The notes below the pieces were generated by a model. The model was not told where the DNA came from. It ran no database searches and was given only the letters and a program-made list of their open reading frames with translations. From Calditrichota bacterium (GTDB taxonomy: Bacteria; Zhuqueibacterota; Zhuqueibacteria; Zhuqueibacterales; Geothermadaptataceae): a stretch of 64,000 nt of DNA. Of this stretch, positions 54,122 through 63,783 are shown in pieces (the first letter of the stretch is position 1; each line of letters opens with the position of its first letter). The stretch lies in NCBI GenBank assembly GCA_008501765.1, contig QQUE01000007.1:856186-920185 (forward strand), in the 5' to 3' direction. The translations under genes and the position numbers were made by a program.

Positions 54122-55957
54122 ATGAAGAACAGATTTTACATAGTTGTACTATTTTTATTATTGAGCTCGGCCTGCACAAAACACCCGCTATTTTCAACAT
54201 CAAAAGAGGTCACCACCTTTCAAATTAACCTGAATGACCGGGTAGATGATCTGTTTAAAGTCACAGTTTTCAACAGAAAGCTGACAGCGGCAAATTCATA
54301 TTTTCAATTTGCAGCCACCGCACCCGGCACCTATCAAACCATGGACATGGGTCGATTTGTGCGTTCTTTTAATGCTTTTGATGATGAAAACAATCCTGTG
54401 GAAACCAGGCAAATTTCAACCAACCGCTGGCGTTTGTTGCAGCCGGAAAAAATTGCCCGAATCGAGTACGAAATCGCAGAAACATGGGACACGCCTGTCG
54501 ACAGCAACCGTATTTATAATATGTGCGGCACTTCCCTGGAAAACGATCACGCACTCATCAACGGCCAGGCTGTTTTTGGCTATTTTGAGGGCACACAAGC
54601 TGAAGAAATCCATGTCGATCTAAAATATCCAGCCGAATGGCTCGTTGGCACTGCTTTGGCTCAAAATGAGGCCGGAAGGTACGTGGCACAGAGTTATGAC
54701 CATTTGGTAGATTCACCGATTCAACTCGGAAGAATGACCAAAGCTTCGACGCAAATTAGTGACACAAAAATTGAAGTGTACACCTACTCGAAAACCGATG
54801 TTGTGAATTCTGCTGAAATATTGGCCGCGATGGAAGAAATGTTAATCGCCGCCGAAAAGTTTATCGGTGATCTTCCAGTTGACCACTATACTTTTCTTTA
54901 TCACTTTGAGGACGCGAGTTACGGAGCCTGGGAGCATTCTTACAGCTCAGGTTATGTCTATCAGGAAAAAGAGTTTGAAAAGTTGAAAGAATCACTTATC
55001 AAAACATCTGCGCATGAATTTTTTCATATTATCACGCCCCTGAATATCCATAGTGAAATCATCGATAATTTTAATTTTTCCGAGCCGACAGTTTCAAAAC
55101 ATTTGTGGCTCTACGAAGGCACCACAGAATGGGCCGCACAAATTATGCTTCTGCGTGGACAATCCCGTTCGTTGGACGACTATTTCAATGTCTTGCGGCG
55201 CAAGATCGCCATCGATAAATTGTACTACCGTCAGGACTATTCGTTGACTGATTTGGCAAAACATTCCTTTTCCTCAACAGGTGCACGGCAGTATGGTAAT
55301 ATTTATATGCGTGGCGCCATGGTCGCAGGTTTGTTGGATATTTTACTGCTCGATTTATCGGATGGCAAAAAAGGCTGGCAGGATGTTCTTCAAGAATTGA
55401 CCCACGAATATGGTCCGTCACGGCCATTTTCTGAGGAGACTTTTTTCCAGGATATTGCTGACAAAACCTATCCCCAGGTTGCAGACTTCTTTGAGAGTTA
55501 TGTTGAGAATGCCAATCCATTGCCTTTAACAGAATATTATCAGAAAATTGGCATCACCTACAACGAGCAAAAAGAATTTGAAGATTTAGAAAAAGGTATT
55601 GGCGGCAAAGACGGGCGCTTTTACATCGCTAAACTTCCTGCGGATTTACCGGAACTCGACCTACAGGCTGGCGATGTTTTTATGAAAATCAATGGCAAAG
55701 AAATCAAAAGAACCAGCATGCGCCGTCTCGAGAAGAAATTGGAAAAAGAAACCAATGGCCAGACTTATAAAGTTGAATTTGAACGAAACGGGGAAGTAGT
55801 TGAAGTTGAATCTGCAAACCCTGAATTTAAAAAGCTGGTTGAGAATTTTGTGTTTAATTACCGCGATCTAACGCGCAACTCTTCTTTCGTTTTTGAGCTG
55901 AATCCTGCGGCCACACCGAGACAATTGAAGTTGCGGCAGAAGTGGTTGCAAAACTAA
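54122..55957 (+). CDS. M61-family lipoprotein peptidase with PDZ domain
   Basis: This 611-residue protein has a lipobox (S-S-A-C, cysteine about residue 18). The zinc site is H-E-F-F-H, and the downstream L-Y-E-G-T-T-E-W supplies the third ligand, as in glycyl-aminopeptidase-like M61 enzymes. A PDZ domain follows (about 500-570, A-G-D-V-F-M-K-I-N-G). It is anchored on the periplasmic side and probably trims peptides. AGAGAGGAAA precedes the ATG. Confidence 0.92.
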   Translation: MKNRFYIVVLFLLLSSACTKHPLFSTSKEVTTFQINLNDRVDDLFKVTVFNRKLTAANSYFQFAATAPGTYQTMDMGRFVRSFNAFDDENNPVETRQISTNRWRLLQPEKIARIEYEIAETWDTPVDSNRIYNMCGTSLENDHALINGQAVFGYFEGTQAEEIHVDLKYPAEWLVGTALAQNEAGRYVAQSYDHLVDSPIQLGRMTKASTQISDTKIEVYTYSKTDVVNSAEILAAMEEMLIAAEKFIGDLPVDHYTFLYHFEDASYGAWEHSYSSGYVYQEKEFEKLKESLIKTSAHEFFHIITPLNIHSEIIDNFNFSEPTVSKHLWLYEGTTEWAAQIMLLRGQSRSLDDYFNVLRRKIAIDKLYYRQDYSLTDLAKHSFSSTGARQYGNIYMRGAMVAGLLDILLLDLSDGKKGWQDVLQELTHEYGPSRPFSEETFFQDIADKTYPQVADFFESYVENANPLPLTEYYQKIGITYNEQKEFEDLEKGIGGKDGRFYIAKLPADLPELDLQAGDVFMKINGKEIKRTSMRRLEKKLEKETNGQTYKVEFERNGEVVEVESANPEFKKLVENFVFNYRDLTRNSSFVFELNPAATPRQLKLRQKWLQN

Positions 55958-56216
55958 AAAATACTATTTCGCAAGCTGGGATTGTGGGAACGGTTGTTTT
56001 CACTGTTACGGATTGTTCGGCTGCCAGCGAAACTGCCGGACAGGCCGGATTTTTAGTCGGCGCGATTCAGTCTGGTGTAGTACAGCCAGCCTGAACTCTT
56101 TGCTCTGCTGAGAGCGTGGTCTATTTCGGACTTCACAGAAAGCACTGCCCGTCGGCCTACCGGAGATTTCGAGACTGGCAATAGAACAGAGCAAATCAGC
56201 AGCACCAAATTGTAAT
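55958..56216. other. GC-rich gene-free patch
   Basis: This 259-base spacer is much richer in G+C than the AT-rich island beginning at 56217. CTCTGCTGAGAGCG and neighbouring inverted fragments suggest folding. A 62-codon minus-strand frame spans it but has no ribosome binding site or recognisable product, so I do not call it. Confidence 0.4.
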
Positions 56217-57848
56217 TTAATTTATGTGTTTTCTTAATCTATCTATCGCTAATTTAAGCTCTTTGTCCTGATATGCTCTTCCGAGCTGTTTTGGATGATT
56301 TTTAGTTAAATTATTTAATAAAACCTCTCCAAAATTTTTACCATCAGAATCTACACCCTCAGTCATGCTATCTATCAGTTTTGGCTCAACTTTATTTATC
56401 AGCCTTGCAGCATTTGTAAAATTTTCTTGTACTATATGATATTTAATTAAACCAACAAAATTTCCCATAAATGTGCTGTCTTTTCTTGTTCCTATGGTAT
56501 ATATAATTTTAGCTGAATCTATTTGTCCAGTTGAAAGTAATAAATCACCTAAATTATAATATGAAGAAGGTAGATTTGGATCAATGATAATTGCCTTTTT
56601 GTAGTTTATAATTGCTAATGATGTATCTCGTTTTTGTTGGTAAGTAGTGCCAAGGTTGTTGTAGGCTATTGCATAATCTGGATTTAAAAAAATCGCTTTA
56701 TTGGTATAGTAAATAGCGCTATCAAGAAATCGAGTTTTATTTACACTATCCGTATATGCCTTAATAGAAAAACAAAACCCTGCATTGCAACATGCACCGT
56801 AAAGAGATGGAGCTTTTTTAAAGTAGTAAAGCGCAGAATCAATTTCGCCTAGTTGGCCATAAAGGACGCCTATATTGTTATATGTGGTGTCTTTACCAGT
56901 GGAGTCAACTTGTAAAAGTTTATTGTAAAGAAATTTTGCTTTCTCAATTAAAGATATATCATCAGTTTGTACGCCAAAATCAGCATATGTCATTGCTAGG
57001 TCATTGATATTACCAAAAGAAAGAGGATTGATGCTATCATATTTTGTAAAGTATGTTAATGCATTCGTATAATTTCGCAGTTTATAGAAAATTTTCCCCA
57101 AACTTCTGTGTGCATCTGCATTATTTGCATTCAGTTTAATTGCATTTTTATATGCTTTAACAGCAGAATTAAACTTATACTGTAGTGTCTCAGAGTTGCC
57201 AAGATTTAAATATTTTTCTGATAATTTAGATTTCGAGCTCTCTATGGATTGCACAAACAAAGAACTAGCTTGTTTGTAATTTTGTTTATGAAACTCAATA
57301 AGACCTTTCTCATAGGGATTTCTAATTTCCAGAATCCAATTATTTATAGCATTCTGAAGTTCTTTGTCTGTAATATTTAATCTTTTTGCTTCTAAACTAA
57401 ATAGGCTGTCATACAATGAATTGATAAATTTAGTAGAATTATTAAAATTTGCCTTATTTTCTAAAAATGATATTGTTACTTGATTTCCAATTTTTTCAAT
57501 TGTTTCTTCTGCTAATAATACAGGTGGATTAGATTTTGTTATTTTAATATAAACAAAATCAATGAATGTTATAATTGAAATGATAGGCAACAGAATACTA
57601 ACAGTTTTTACTATTAGTGTAGATGAATAAAACATTCTATTTGGGAATGGTGCGATAATCCTTTTTAAATATTTTGCAGGAATAATTTTTTCTATTTCAT
57701 CTTTTTCATCTTCATTTTGTAGTCTAGCTTTTAATTCACTAATTTTAGTTATTCCAATCTTTTCAAGAGCATCCAATCGTTTTTTACCAAGGCCTAATTT
57801 TTTATTTTTATAAAAATTAAGACTATTTCTTTTTGAAAGAAAAGACAT
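56217..57848 (-). CDS. HhH - transmembrane - TPR protein
   Basis: This 543-residue protein has an N-terminal helix-hairpin-helix-like unit (about 15-45, L-G-K-K-R-L-D-A-L-E-K-I-G-I) similar to alpha-CTD-type HhH. One transmembrane helix follows (about 80-110), then TPR repeats (about 190-520; repeated A-Y-K-N-A-I-K-L-N-A-N-N-A-D-A and G-T-T-Y-Q-Q patterns). Strongly AT-rich, like the two genes upstream in the same direction. Function unknown. The layout (nucleic-acid-binding-like tip, membrane anchor, protein-binding repeats) fits a scaffold. Confidence 0.65.
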   Translation of the reverse strand: MSFLSKRNSLNFYKNKKLGLGKKRLDALEKIGITKISELKARLQNEDEKDEIEKIIPAKYLKRIIAPFPNRMFYSSTLIVKTVSILLPIISIITFIDFVYIKITKSNPPVLLAEETIEKIGNQVTISFLENKANFNNSTKFINSLYDSLFSLEAKRLNITDKELQNAINNWILEIRNPYEKGLIEFHKQNYKQASSLFVQSIESSKSKLSEKYLNLGNSETLQYKFNSAVKAYKNAIKLNANNADAHRSLGKIFYKLRNYTNALTYFTKYDSINPLSFGNINDLAMTYADFGVQTDDISLIEKAKFLYNKLLQVDSTGKDTTYNNIGVLYGQLGEIDSALYYFKKAPSLYGACCNAGFCFSIKAYTDSVNKTRFLDSAIYYTNKAIFLNPDYAIAYNNLGTTYQQKRDTSLAIINYKKAIIIDPNLPSSYYNLGDLLLSTGQIDSAKIIYTIGTRKDSTFMGNFVGLIKYHIVQENFTNAARLINKVEPKLIDSMTEGVDSDGKNFGEVLLNNLTKNHPKQLGRAYQDKELKLAIDRLRKHIN

Positions 57849-57957
57849 AAAATACCATGTTTTGAATAACCGTGGATGAAAATAAATATAGACTTGAATT
57901 AAGACGGCAATTTAACCATTAACCTGTGTTTTGCCAAAATATTATGAATTTAATTTG

Positions 57958-58740
57958 TTATTTTTCAAAACCTTCCACTCTACCTCCACCTTGGATAACA
58001 ATATCATAGAAACTTGGTTTGACCAATTCCCTTCCAGAAACAATTATGTTCCCAGTAAGCTGCCCAGTCAAAAGGTCAGAAACTCTAGTCAACCGCCCAT
58101 GTGGAGGAACTTCCTCAAATCCCTTACTACTTCGACTATTAATACCACATACAAATCCGCATGCACTCACAGTTGGGCCACCACTACTTCCAGACGGAAA
58201 ATATGAGTTAGTAAAATGATGAGGCCAAGGAGCAGTAGGATCTCCAGGACAAAAACCTTCATAACGACCTTTATAACCTCGTAGAGATATTCTTCCCTGT
58301 AATTCCAGCCACTCATCATCAATTTTCTTAAATAAGTCAAAACGAGTTTGATTGCAACCAAAATGAAATAGTTCTTCATTTTCATCCGGTGTACGATTAG
58401 TAAGGCTTATAATTCGATGATTTGTACATTCTTTACAATCATAATCTCCTTTTTCAAAAATCCCTACAGCTACATCAACTTCTTCGTGTAGTATAACGAT
58501 ATCAACACGACGCATATGTCCATGAGCCATTAGTCCCATCAACCAAGGTAACTTATTCCCAGAGTTATCTGTAAGACAATGTTTTGCAGTAACAAAAACA
58601 CCTTTCTTGAGAATTAAAAAACCAGTTCCAATAAGGCGATAGCCAGTTTGCCCACCTTGTGTGAATAGTGGAAAAACAACCTCATTTCCAGATACTAGTT
58701 TACCTTTTTCATTCCGAAATTCGAGCAACTTCAAGCTCAC
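57958..58740 (-). CDS. Trypsin-like serine protease of the accessory island
   Basis: This 260-residue chymotrypsin-fold protease has the catalytic triad visible as H54 (V-T-A-K-H-C), D89 (V-D-V-A-V) and S186 (G-S-S-G-G-P). No signal peptide is seen, so it is probably cytoplasmic, which is unusual for housekeeping trypsins but common for proteases in bacterial conflict systems. The GTG at 58740 has AAAGG directly against it; a TTG at 58728 (R-N-E-K following) has better spacing. It begins just beyond the attC-like site of the preceding gene. Confidence 0.82.
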   Translation of the reverse strand: MSLKLLEFRNEKGKLVSGNEVVFPLFTQGGQTGYRLIGTGFLILKKGVFVTAKHCLTDNSGNKLPWLMGLMAHGHMRRVDIVILHEEVDVAVGIFEKGDYDCKECTNHRIISLTNRTPDENEELFHFGCNQTRFDLFKKIDDEWLELQGRISLRGYKGRYEGFCPGDPTAPWPHHFTNSYFPSGSSGGPTVSACGFVCGINSRSSKGFEEVPPHGRLTRVSDLLTGQLTGNIIVSGRELVKPSFYDIVIQGGGRVEGFEK

Positions 58741-58759
58741 CTTTCATTAAGAGTAAAAA

Positions 58760-58856
58760 TCATAACGGACAAGCATAAGCTGATTTGCCACTAAAAAAAC
58801 TTACAAACTGAAATCATGCTCCGAGTGGCAAATTCAGTTTAATGCGATTGTTAGCT
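58760..58856 (-). repeat. Probable integron attC recombination site
   Basis: On the minus strand this 97-base site starts AGCTAACAA, with the TAA stop codon of the 58851 gene inside it, and ends CCGTTATGA. The outer TAAC pairs with GTTA. Inside, GCATTAA and CTTATGC pair partly, then CTGAATTTGCCACT pairs with AGTGGCAAATCAG, with one extra A as an extrahelical base. These are the R'', L'', L' and R' elements of an attC. Its overlap with the stop codon is a cassette hallmark. No integrase gene is in the window. Confidence 0.68.
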
Positions 58857-59579
58857 TAATTTATTTGATACTAATAATTTTTCAAGTGCCATTTCTGCAG
58901 TATTTAACATATTTTTTATTTCATTATAATTTGGTTGTAATGAAGAATGTGAAGCCCCTTGTAATTCATCATTTATTGCTAATACAAGATCACATGCTTT
59001 CTCAATAACTTTTAATTTATTTTTAGATATTTTTCCGTGTCTCTCTTTCAAAATATAGTTTATTCGCTGTCGCCGAGTTATTCCAGATTTAGAAGAAATA
59101 TCTTTCTGGAAATTATTTTGTTCAGTGACACTATCATCTGAAGCTGCACTATGCAACACATGTGTTATTAATTCACGGCCAGAATGTGCTGCCTGGCGTA
59201 AAGAGTCCGCCGTTTTTGCTTCCAATGCTACCCAAGCGCCATCTCTTATTTCAAGAAGGCTTTTATCTAAAGATAAGAGTGCTTCATCTAGAGCATCAAG
59301 AGTTTGATTCATATAACATTTGCGACCCCTATCAGTTATTTCAATCCAATTTTCAGGTTCGATTAAGTCACTATAAGTGGGATGGATAAGACCTGCATTT
59401 TTCAATTCTTCAAAAGCTTTATCAGCATGATGTCTCTCTTCATTATCAAATTCGATATTCAAATAAATTTCAAGATTCCCTTTACCACTGGAACGACCAA
59501 GAATATTTGTCTTATTTTGTTTATTTACAGTGCTTAAATAAGCTAATATTGAAAATTTTAATTTACGAATAGACTTCAA
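58851..59579 (-). CDS. Winged-helix plus HEPN-like protein, attC-linked
   Basis: This 242-residue protein has an N-terminal part (1-90) with a winged-helix look (A-F-E-E-L-K-N-A-G-L-I-H-P then W-I-E-I-T-D-R-G-R). The helical C-terminal part (about 115-235) has R-Q-A-A-H-S-G-R-E-L-I-T-H-V-L, recalling uncharacterised HEPN-like or pPIWI-associated nuclease families; that resemblance is from memory. The TTG start follows AAAGGAAAAAA. Its stop codon lies inside the attC-like site, so gene and site together form a probable mobile cassette. Base composition is AT-rich. Confidence 0.65.
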   Translation of the reverse strand: MKSIRKLKFSILAYLSTVNKQNKTNILGRSSGKGNLEIYLNIEFDNEERHHADKAFEELKNAGLIHPTYSDLIEPENWIEITDRGRKCYMNQTLDALDEALLSLDKSLLEIRDGAWVALEAKTADSLRQAAHSGRELITHVLHSAASDDSVTEQNNFQKDISSKSGITRRQRINYILKERHGKISKNKLKVIEKACDLVLAINDELQGASHSSLQPNYNEIKNMLNTAEMALEKLLVSNKLS

Positions 59580-59985
59580 TTTTTTCCTTTATTGCAGACT
59601 TTAGAAATTAAGCTAACAAGTAATTCTACAGTTTTCCCAATAATATACCAATGTCACAATCTTTTTATTGACAAGCAAGAAAAATTGGTCTGAAATACTT
59701 GAAATTTGACTGTATAACGCGCTCATACAGATGTTATGAAGAAATTGATTCAGATCCAACTATTTGTGCAAATCCAAATAGTGAGAAAACATTTTACCCC
59801 AATCATTTGCTAATCGTGCTCACTATCCCTTATGATAATTTTCGATTTTAATAAAAAGGGGACTTCTTTATTTGTCTTTTTAAAATGAAAATGATAAATT
59901 AAACCTTTTTAAAATAATCTTACGCAGAACGATAAATTATCCCGACTTGACTGTGAAGCCGAAAATATTTGAACAAAATTAAGAC
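59580..59985. other. Spacer upstream of the cassette with imperfect hairpins
   Basis: No gene is seen. GCTAACAAGT (59622-59631), followed by imperfect inverted fragments to about 59740 (ACAG/CTGT, ACCAAT/ATTGGT, TGTCA/TGACA), could be a decayed second attC bounding the cassette, but spacing of the ends is unequal. CTGTAT-N9-ATACAG (59710-59730) is a separate small hairpin. Confidence 0.35.
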
Positions 59986-61188
59986 ATGAATCCGAAGACT
60001 AATAAAATTGCTGCCGGAATCCCGGATGATCGCATAATTGCCAAATTTCAGGGGCAGAAAAAGGGCCGGACTGTCTGTTGCATTTGCGGCATTCATGGTA
60101 ATGAGCAGGCCAGTATTCATGCCGTACGCCGGGTATTCAATACACTTGCTGCCCGGAAAAAATATTTTTCAGGCAGACTGATCGCTGTTGCCGGAAACCT
60201 GCCCGCACTCAAAGAGAATTTACGCTTCATCGACGAAGATATGAATCGCTTGTGGCACCCTCACAAAGTTGATATTTTCCGCCAGGGATTTAACTCAAAT
60301 CCCATCAGCAACGAAGAAAAAGAAGCTACGGCGCTAATCAAATTATTGGATGCCGAAATTGATCACGCAAGCGGCTCTTCAATTTTTCTCGATATGCACA
60401 CCACTTCATCGAAAAGCAAACCTTTCATTATTTTTGGTGACACACTGCGCAACCGGCGCATTGCGGCAAAATTTGGGGTGCCTTACGTTCTCGGGCTCGA
60501 AGAGGCAATCCCGGGCACACTGATGGAATATATCACCGATCGTGGTCATATCGGAATAGTATTCGAGGCAGGAAAACATGACGACCCGGCTTCAATAGAT
60601 ATTCATGAGGCTGCACTTTGGGTTTTGCTGCACGGAACCGGCTGTATTCGACGCAGCGATTTCGCTGAAGAAATTGACCGGAGCACCAAACTTATTTCAG
60701 CGCCTTCCGCTTCCCTGCCATCTGTTTTGGAGGTGAGGTACCGCCACGCCCTTGTAAATGATGATCATTTTAAAATGAATCCGGGCTATATTAATTTTCA
60801 GCCGGTCCGGCGGGGAGAAGTGCTCGCCGAGGACAAAAATGGCCATATTATCGCCAATGAGATGGGACATATTTTGATGCCGCTTTATCAGGGCCTTGGC
60901 AATGACGGCTTTTTTCTAACGCGGCAGATTAATAAATTTTGGCTAACCGTTTCCACAGTAATGCGTTACCTGCATTTTTCCAAAATCGTCCATTTTTTAC
61001 CGGGAGTCAAACTGCACCCCGGCCGCAAAGATACACTCATCGTAGATACACACACCGCGAAATGGTTCGTGCTGGAAATCTTTCACTTGCTTGGCTACCG
61101 CCGCATTACCCAATTGAACAACCGCGCTATGATTCTTGCACGACGCCAGTATGATATTATCGGTCCCCACCATCACTATCGATTGTAA
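59986..61188 (+). CDS. Succinylglutamate desuccinylase/aspartoacylase-family protein
   Basis: This 400-residue M14-like zinc enzyme has G-I-H-G-N-E (zinc H and E), D-M-H-T-T-S (zinc H) and F-E-A-G-K-H (catalytic E). The family removes acyl groups from amino acids such as N-succinylglutamate or N-acetylaspartate. The C-terminal part is longer than in AstE and may have another domain. No arginine-degradation genes lie nearby, so the substrate is open. Confidence 0.85.
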   Translation: MNPKTNKIAAGIPDDRIIAKFQGQKKGRTVCCICGIHGNEQASIHAVRRVFNTLAARKKYFSGRLIAVAGNLPALKENLRFIDEDMNRLWHPHKVDIFRQGFNSNPISNEEKEATALIKLLDAEIDHASGSSIFLDMHTTSSKSKPFIIFGDTLRNRRIAAKFGVPYVLGLEEAIPGTLMEYITDRGHIGIVFEAGKHDDPASIDIHEAALWVLLHGTGCIRRSDFAEEIDRSTKLISAPSASLPSVLEVRYRHALVNDDHFKMNPGYINFQPVRRGEVLAEDKNGHIIANEMGHILMPLYQGLGNDGFFLTRQINKFWLTVSTVMRYLHFSKIVHFLPGVKLHPGRKDTLIVDTHTAKWFVLEIFHLLGYRRITQLNNRAMILARRQYDIIGPHHHYRL

Positions 61189-61424
61189 TTTCAATATTTA
61201 TAATGTATACCCGGACAGCGCAGCCGGACAACTTAACCATTTTGCAGTTATCAGGAATATCGTTTGTAATTAAAAAGTTATGTTCGATGACAGCCGTAAC
61301 TATTGATACTATTTGACAGAAAATTATTTCATAGAATTACACATTTTTATTCCGCACCCAATTTATTTAAAAGGGAATCAGAATCAATTCTCAGTTTCTA
61401 CGAAAATCGGCACCCACTTCCAAT

Positions 61425-62891
61425 TTGATATTTTATTCCTTAATGGTATGTGCGTTTTCGCTCCGATTTTCATTATTTCTTCTACCGGCTCCAGGCAGAG
61501 ATGAAGCGACATACTTTTATTGGTCGCAACATTTTGAGCCTGCATATTCCCTTCTGCTGCAGCTTCTGGTGAAGTTTGCCGCCTTGCTGCCAATTTCCGC
61601 ACTTGTAAGCCTGCGTCTGCCCTCCTTAATCGGAGGCGTAATCGTGCTGGTTTTATTAAACAAAATTTTAAAACAACATGGATTCGACCGATCGCTACGT
61701 CAGATAGTTTTAACAGCCGTGGCATTCACACCGTGGCAGATTTATGTCGGCAGTATTTTACACCCGGACAATATTTTTCTTATAGCCCTGCTTCTCGCGG
61801 TCATCGCAGAATCATCAAACCGGTATTTACTTTTTTCCCTTTTTATCGGGCTAGCTGTTTTGGCGAAACCGACGGGGCTGGTCATCCTTGCCACTGGAAT
61901 TTTATATATTTTATTCTTAAAAAAGCTCCCCACATCACAGAAATTAGGGCTGATAGCGATTTGCCTGTTTGTAGCATTACCGGTTTTATTAAATCTGAAT
62001 TCCGAGATGCTCGCCGCGATGGCCGAGTTTGGCCGTGTCTCCGAAAGTATCTCGACGACGGAAGTCATCGTCATTGCTTTATTCTCTCTGATCGGATTGG
62101 GCGGACTCTTGCTGCCTTTTTCCGCGGGTCATGTGATTAAATCCAAATGGAAAAATGCAATCCGCCATTTATTGAATCCCGGGAAAAACAGTTTACTGCT
62201 TTGGTTTGCGGGGGCGTTACTCATCACTTTCATCCTGGCGGCGCTGGTGCGCAATCAAATCAAAGGCAACTGGATTCTACCCGCTTTTGTGTTGCTAATT
62301 CCACTATACAGGTCGGAACCGTGGCGAAAATTTGTTTGGACGAATCTGCTATTTTCCATCGTTTTAAGCGCAGGGATGACACTTTTCTTTATTTTTCCGG
62401 GTACACTGAAAGATTTTGAACATTCCTTTAAATTTGTAAACAAAACCTATGTTGCCCAGGCTGGCGTGCGGGAGAATAAAATTTCAACAACTTCGTCATG
62501 GGAAAACAGGGTGGCTGAATATCAATCGTTGCATCATTTTCAAAATGAGGTACAATCGTTTTGGATGCTTCATTCAAAAAATACAGTACATCCGCAATGG
62601 CTAATCTGTGATGATTACGGTCTCGCCGCGCAACTTATTTTTGCCTGGAATAAATGTGCCACCCGATTGGTTATCCCAGCCGATGGCATATTTTTTAGCT
62701 CACAGATGCTGGCGAAAAAAGAGATGCGTGGGCATGTTCTCGTTCTGGCAGTTCACACATCAGCAAACGAAATTTGGAGCCAATTACCGGCTATCGCCGA
62801 TAAAAAATTAGTGCACCACCCGGTCACGGGTTCAGCCATTGAAATAGCGGTCATGGATATTCCAATAACATGGCCTGAAAATTACGAGTAA
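61425..62891 (+). CDS. GT39/ArnT-like membrane glycosyltransferase
   Basis: This 488-residue protein has about ten hydrophobic segments in the first 320 residues. P-G-R-D-E-A-T-Y-F-Y-W-S (about 24-35) carries the conserved acidic pair of the GT-C fold, dolichyl-phosphate-mannosyltransferase-like. A soluble C-terminal part of about 150 residues follows. It would transfer a sugar from a polyprenyl carrier on the periplasmic side. The start is uncertain: TTG 61425 or ATG 61443, neither with a clear ribosome binding site. Confidence 0.8.
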   Translation: MIFYSLMVCAFSLRFSLFLLPAPGRDEATYFYWSQHFEPAYSLLLQLLVKFAALLPISALVSLRLPSLIGGVIVLVLLNKILKQHGFDRSLRQIVLTAVAFTPWQIYVGSILHPDNIFLIALLLAVIAESSNRYLLFSLFIGLAVLAKPTGLVILATGILYILFLKKLPTSQKLGLIAICLFVALPVLLNLNSEMLAAMAEFGRVSESISTTEVIVIALFSLIGLGGLLLPFSAGHVIKSKWKNAIRHLLNPGKNSLLLWFAGALLITFILAALVRNQIKGNWILPAFVLLIPLYRSEPWRKFVWTNLLFSIVLSAGMTLFFIFPGTLKDFEHSFKFVNKTYVAQAGVRENKISTTSSWENRVAEYQSLHHFQNEVQSFWMLHSKNTVHPQWLICDDYGLAAQLIFAWNKCATRLVIPADGIFFSSQMLAKKEMRGHVLVLAVHTSANEIWSQLPAIADKKLVHHPVTGSAIEIAVMDIPITWPENYE

Positions 62892-62968
62892 ATTTATAAA
62901 TCTTTTGCCAATCAAAGTCATATTTCAGGATGCAATTGATAAACAATCTTTTTAAACAGGGAGTTAAA

Positions 62969-63718
62969 ATGAATTCGAAAACAAGCATAATCCTGATTTC
63001 ATTTTTTCTATTTTTTACCGCCAACCACATTTCGGCTTCGGAAAAAATCCATCAAACCTATGATCAACTTTTGCAAAAATTCGTCGCCGAAAACCTGGTT
63101 AAATACAATCAATTTCATCGCTCAAAAGAAGATATTTCCACCCTTAAAAAATATATCGTTTCCCTTGAAAAAATTGATCCGGACAAGTTACCGAAAAAGG
63201 ATGCGCTTGCCTATTGGATAAATCTGTATAATGCAGTGACCCTGCAGTTGATTCTCGACAATTATCCTGTCGAAAGTATTAAAGATATCGGTGGATTGCT
63301 ATCAAGTCCGTGGAAGAAAAAACTAGTGACTGTGAATGGTGAGCAACTGACTTTAAATCAGATTGAAAATGAAATAATTCGCCCCAAATTTAAAGACGCG
63401 CGCATACATTTTGCATTAAATTGTGCATCGATTGGCTGCCCGCCATTAGCCGCAAATGCCTACGAGGGAAGGACTCTGGATGAACAACTGGATCGAGCTT
63501 CAAAATTGGCGTTGTCGAACGATGAGTGGGTAAAAATCAGCGATAAAATATATATCAGCAAAATATTCGATTGGTACGGTCAGGATTTTATCGAATATTC
63601 AGGTTCAGTTCGAAAATATATCGCCAATTACAGGCCGGATATGGCGGAGACAATTCTCGATGAAAATAAAGAAATCAAATTTCTGGATTACAACTGGAAA
63701 CTAAATATTTTGCAGTAA
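62969..63718 (+). CDS. DUF547 secreted protein
   Basis: This 249-residue protein has a signal peptide (first ~24 residues, ...H-I-S-A-S) and a DUF547 domain. It shows A-Y-W-I-N-L-Y-N-A-V-T, H-F-A-L-N-C-A-S-I-G-C-P-P-L and the late K-I-F-D-W-Y-G-Q-D-F, all typical. CAGGGAG before ATG 62969 supports that start over the upstream ATG at 62930. The biochemical role of DUF547 is not established; the N-C-x-S-I-G-C cysteines hint at thiol chemistry. Confidence 0.88.
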   Translation: MNSKTSIILISFFLFFTANHISASEKIHQTYDQLLQKFVAENLVKYNQFHRSKEDISTLKKYIVSLEKIDPDKLPKKDALAYWINLYNAVTLQLILDNYPVESIKDIGGLLSSPWKKKLVTVNGEQLTLNQIENEIIRPKFKDARIHFALNCASIGCPPLAANAYEGRTLDEQLDRASKLALSNDEWVKISDKIYISKIFDWYGQDFIEYSGSVRKYIANYRPDMAETILDENKEIKFLDYNWKLNILQ

Positions 63719-63783
63719 TGCCACAGCAATTTGACGATTCCTTTTCTTGCCTACATTTTACATGTAAGTATGAATAATTGCAG

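Noticed and set aside
56006-56194. 62-codon minus-strand ORF in the GC-rich patch
   Set aside because: No ribosome binding site, no recognisable domain, and composition typical of a folded repeat rather than coding sequence.
57849-57957. Second attC site after the protease gene (starts TAACAAATTAA at the stop codon)
   Set aside because: The far end does not pair with the start and there is no regular double-arm structure; resemblance is limited to the first bases.
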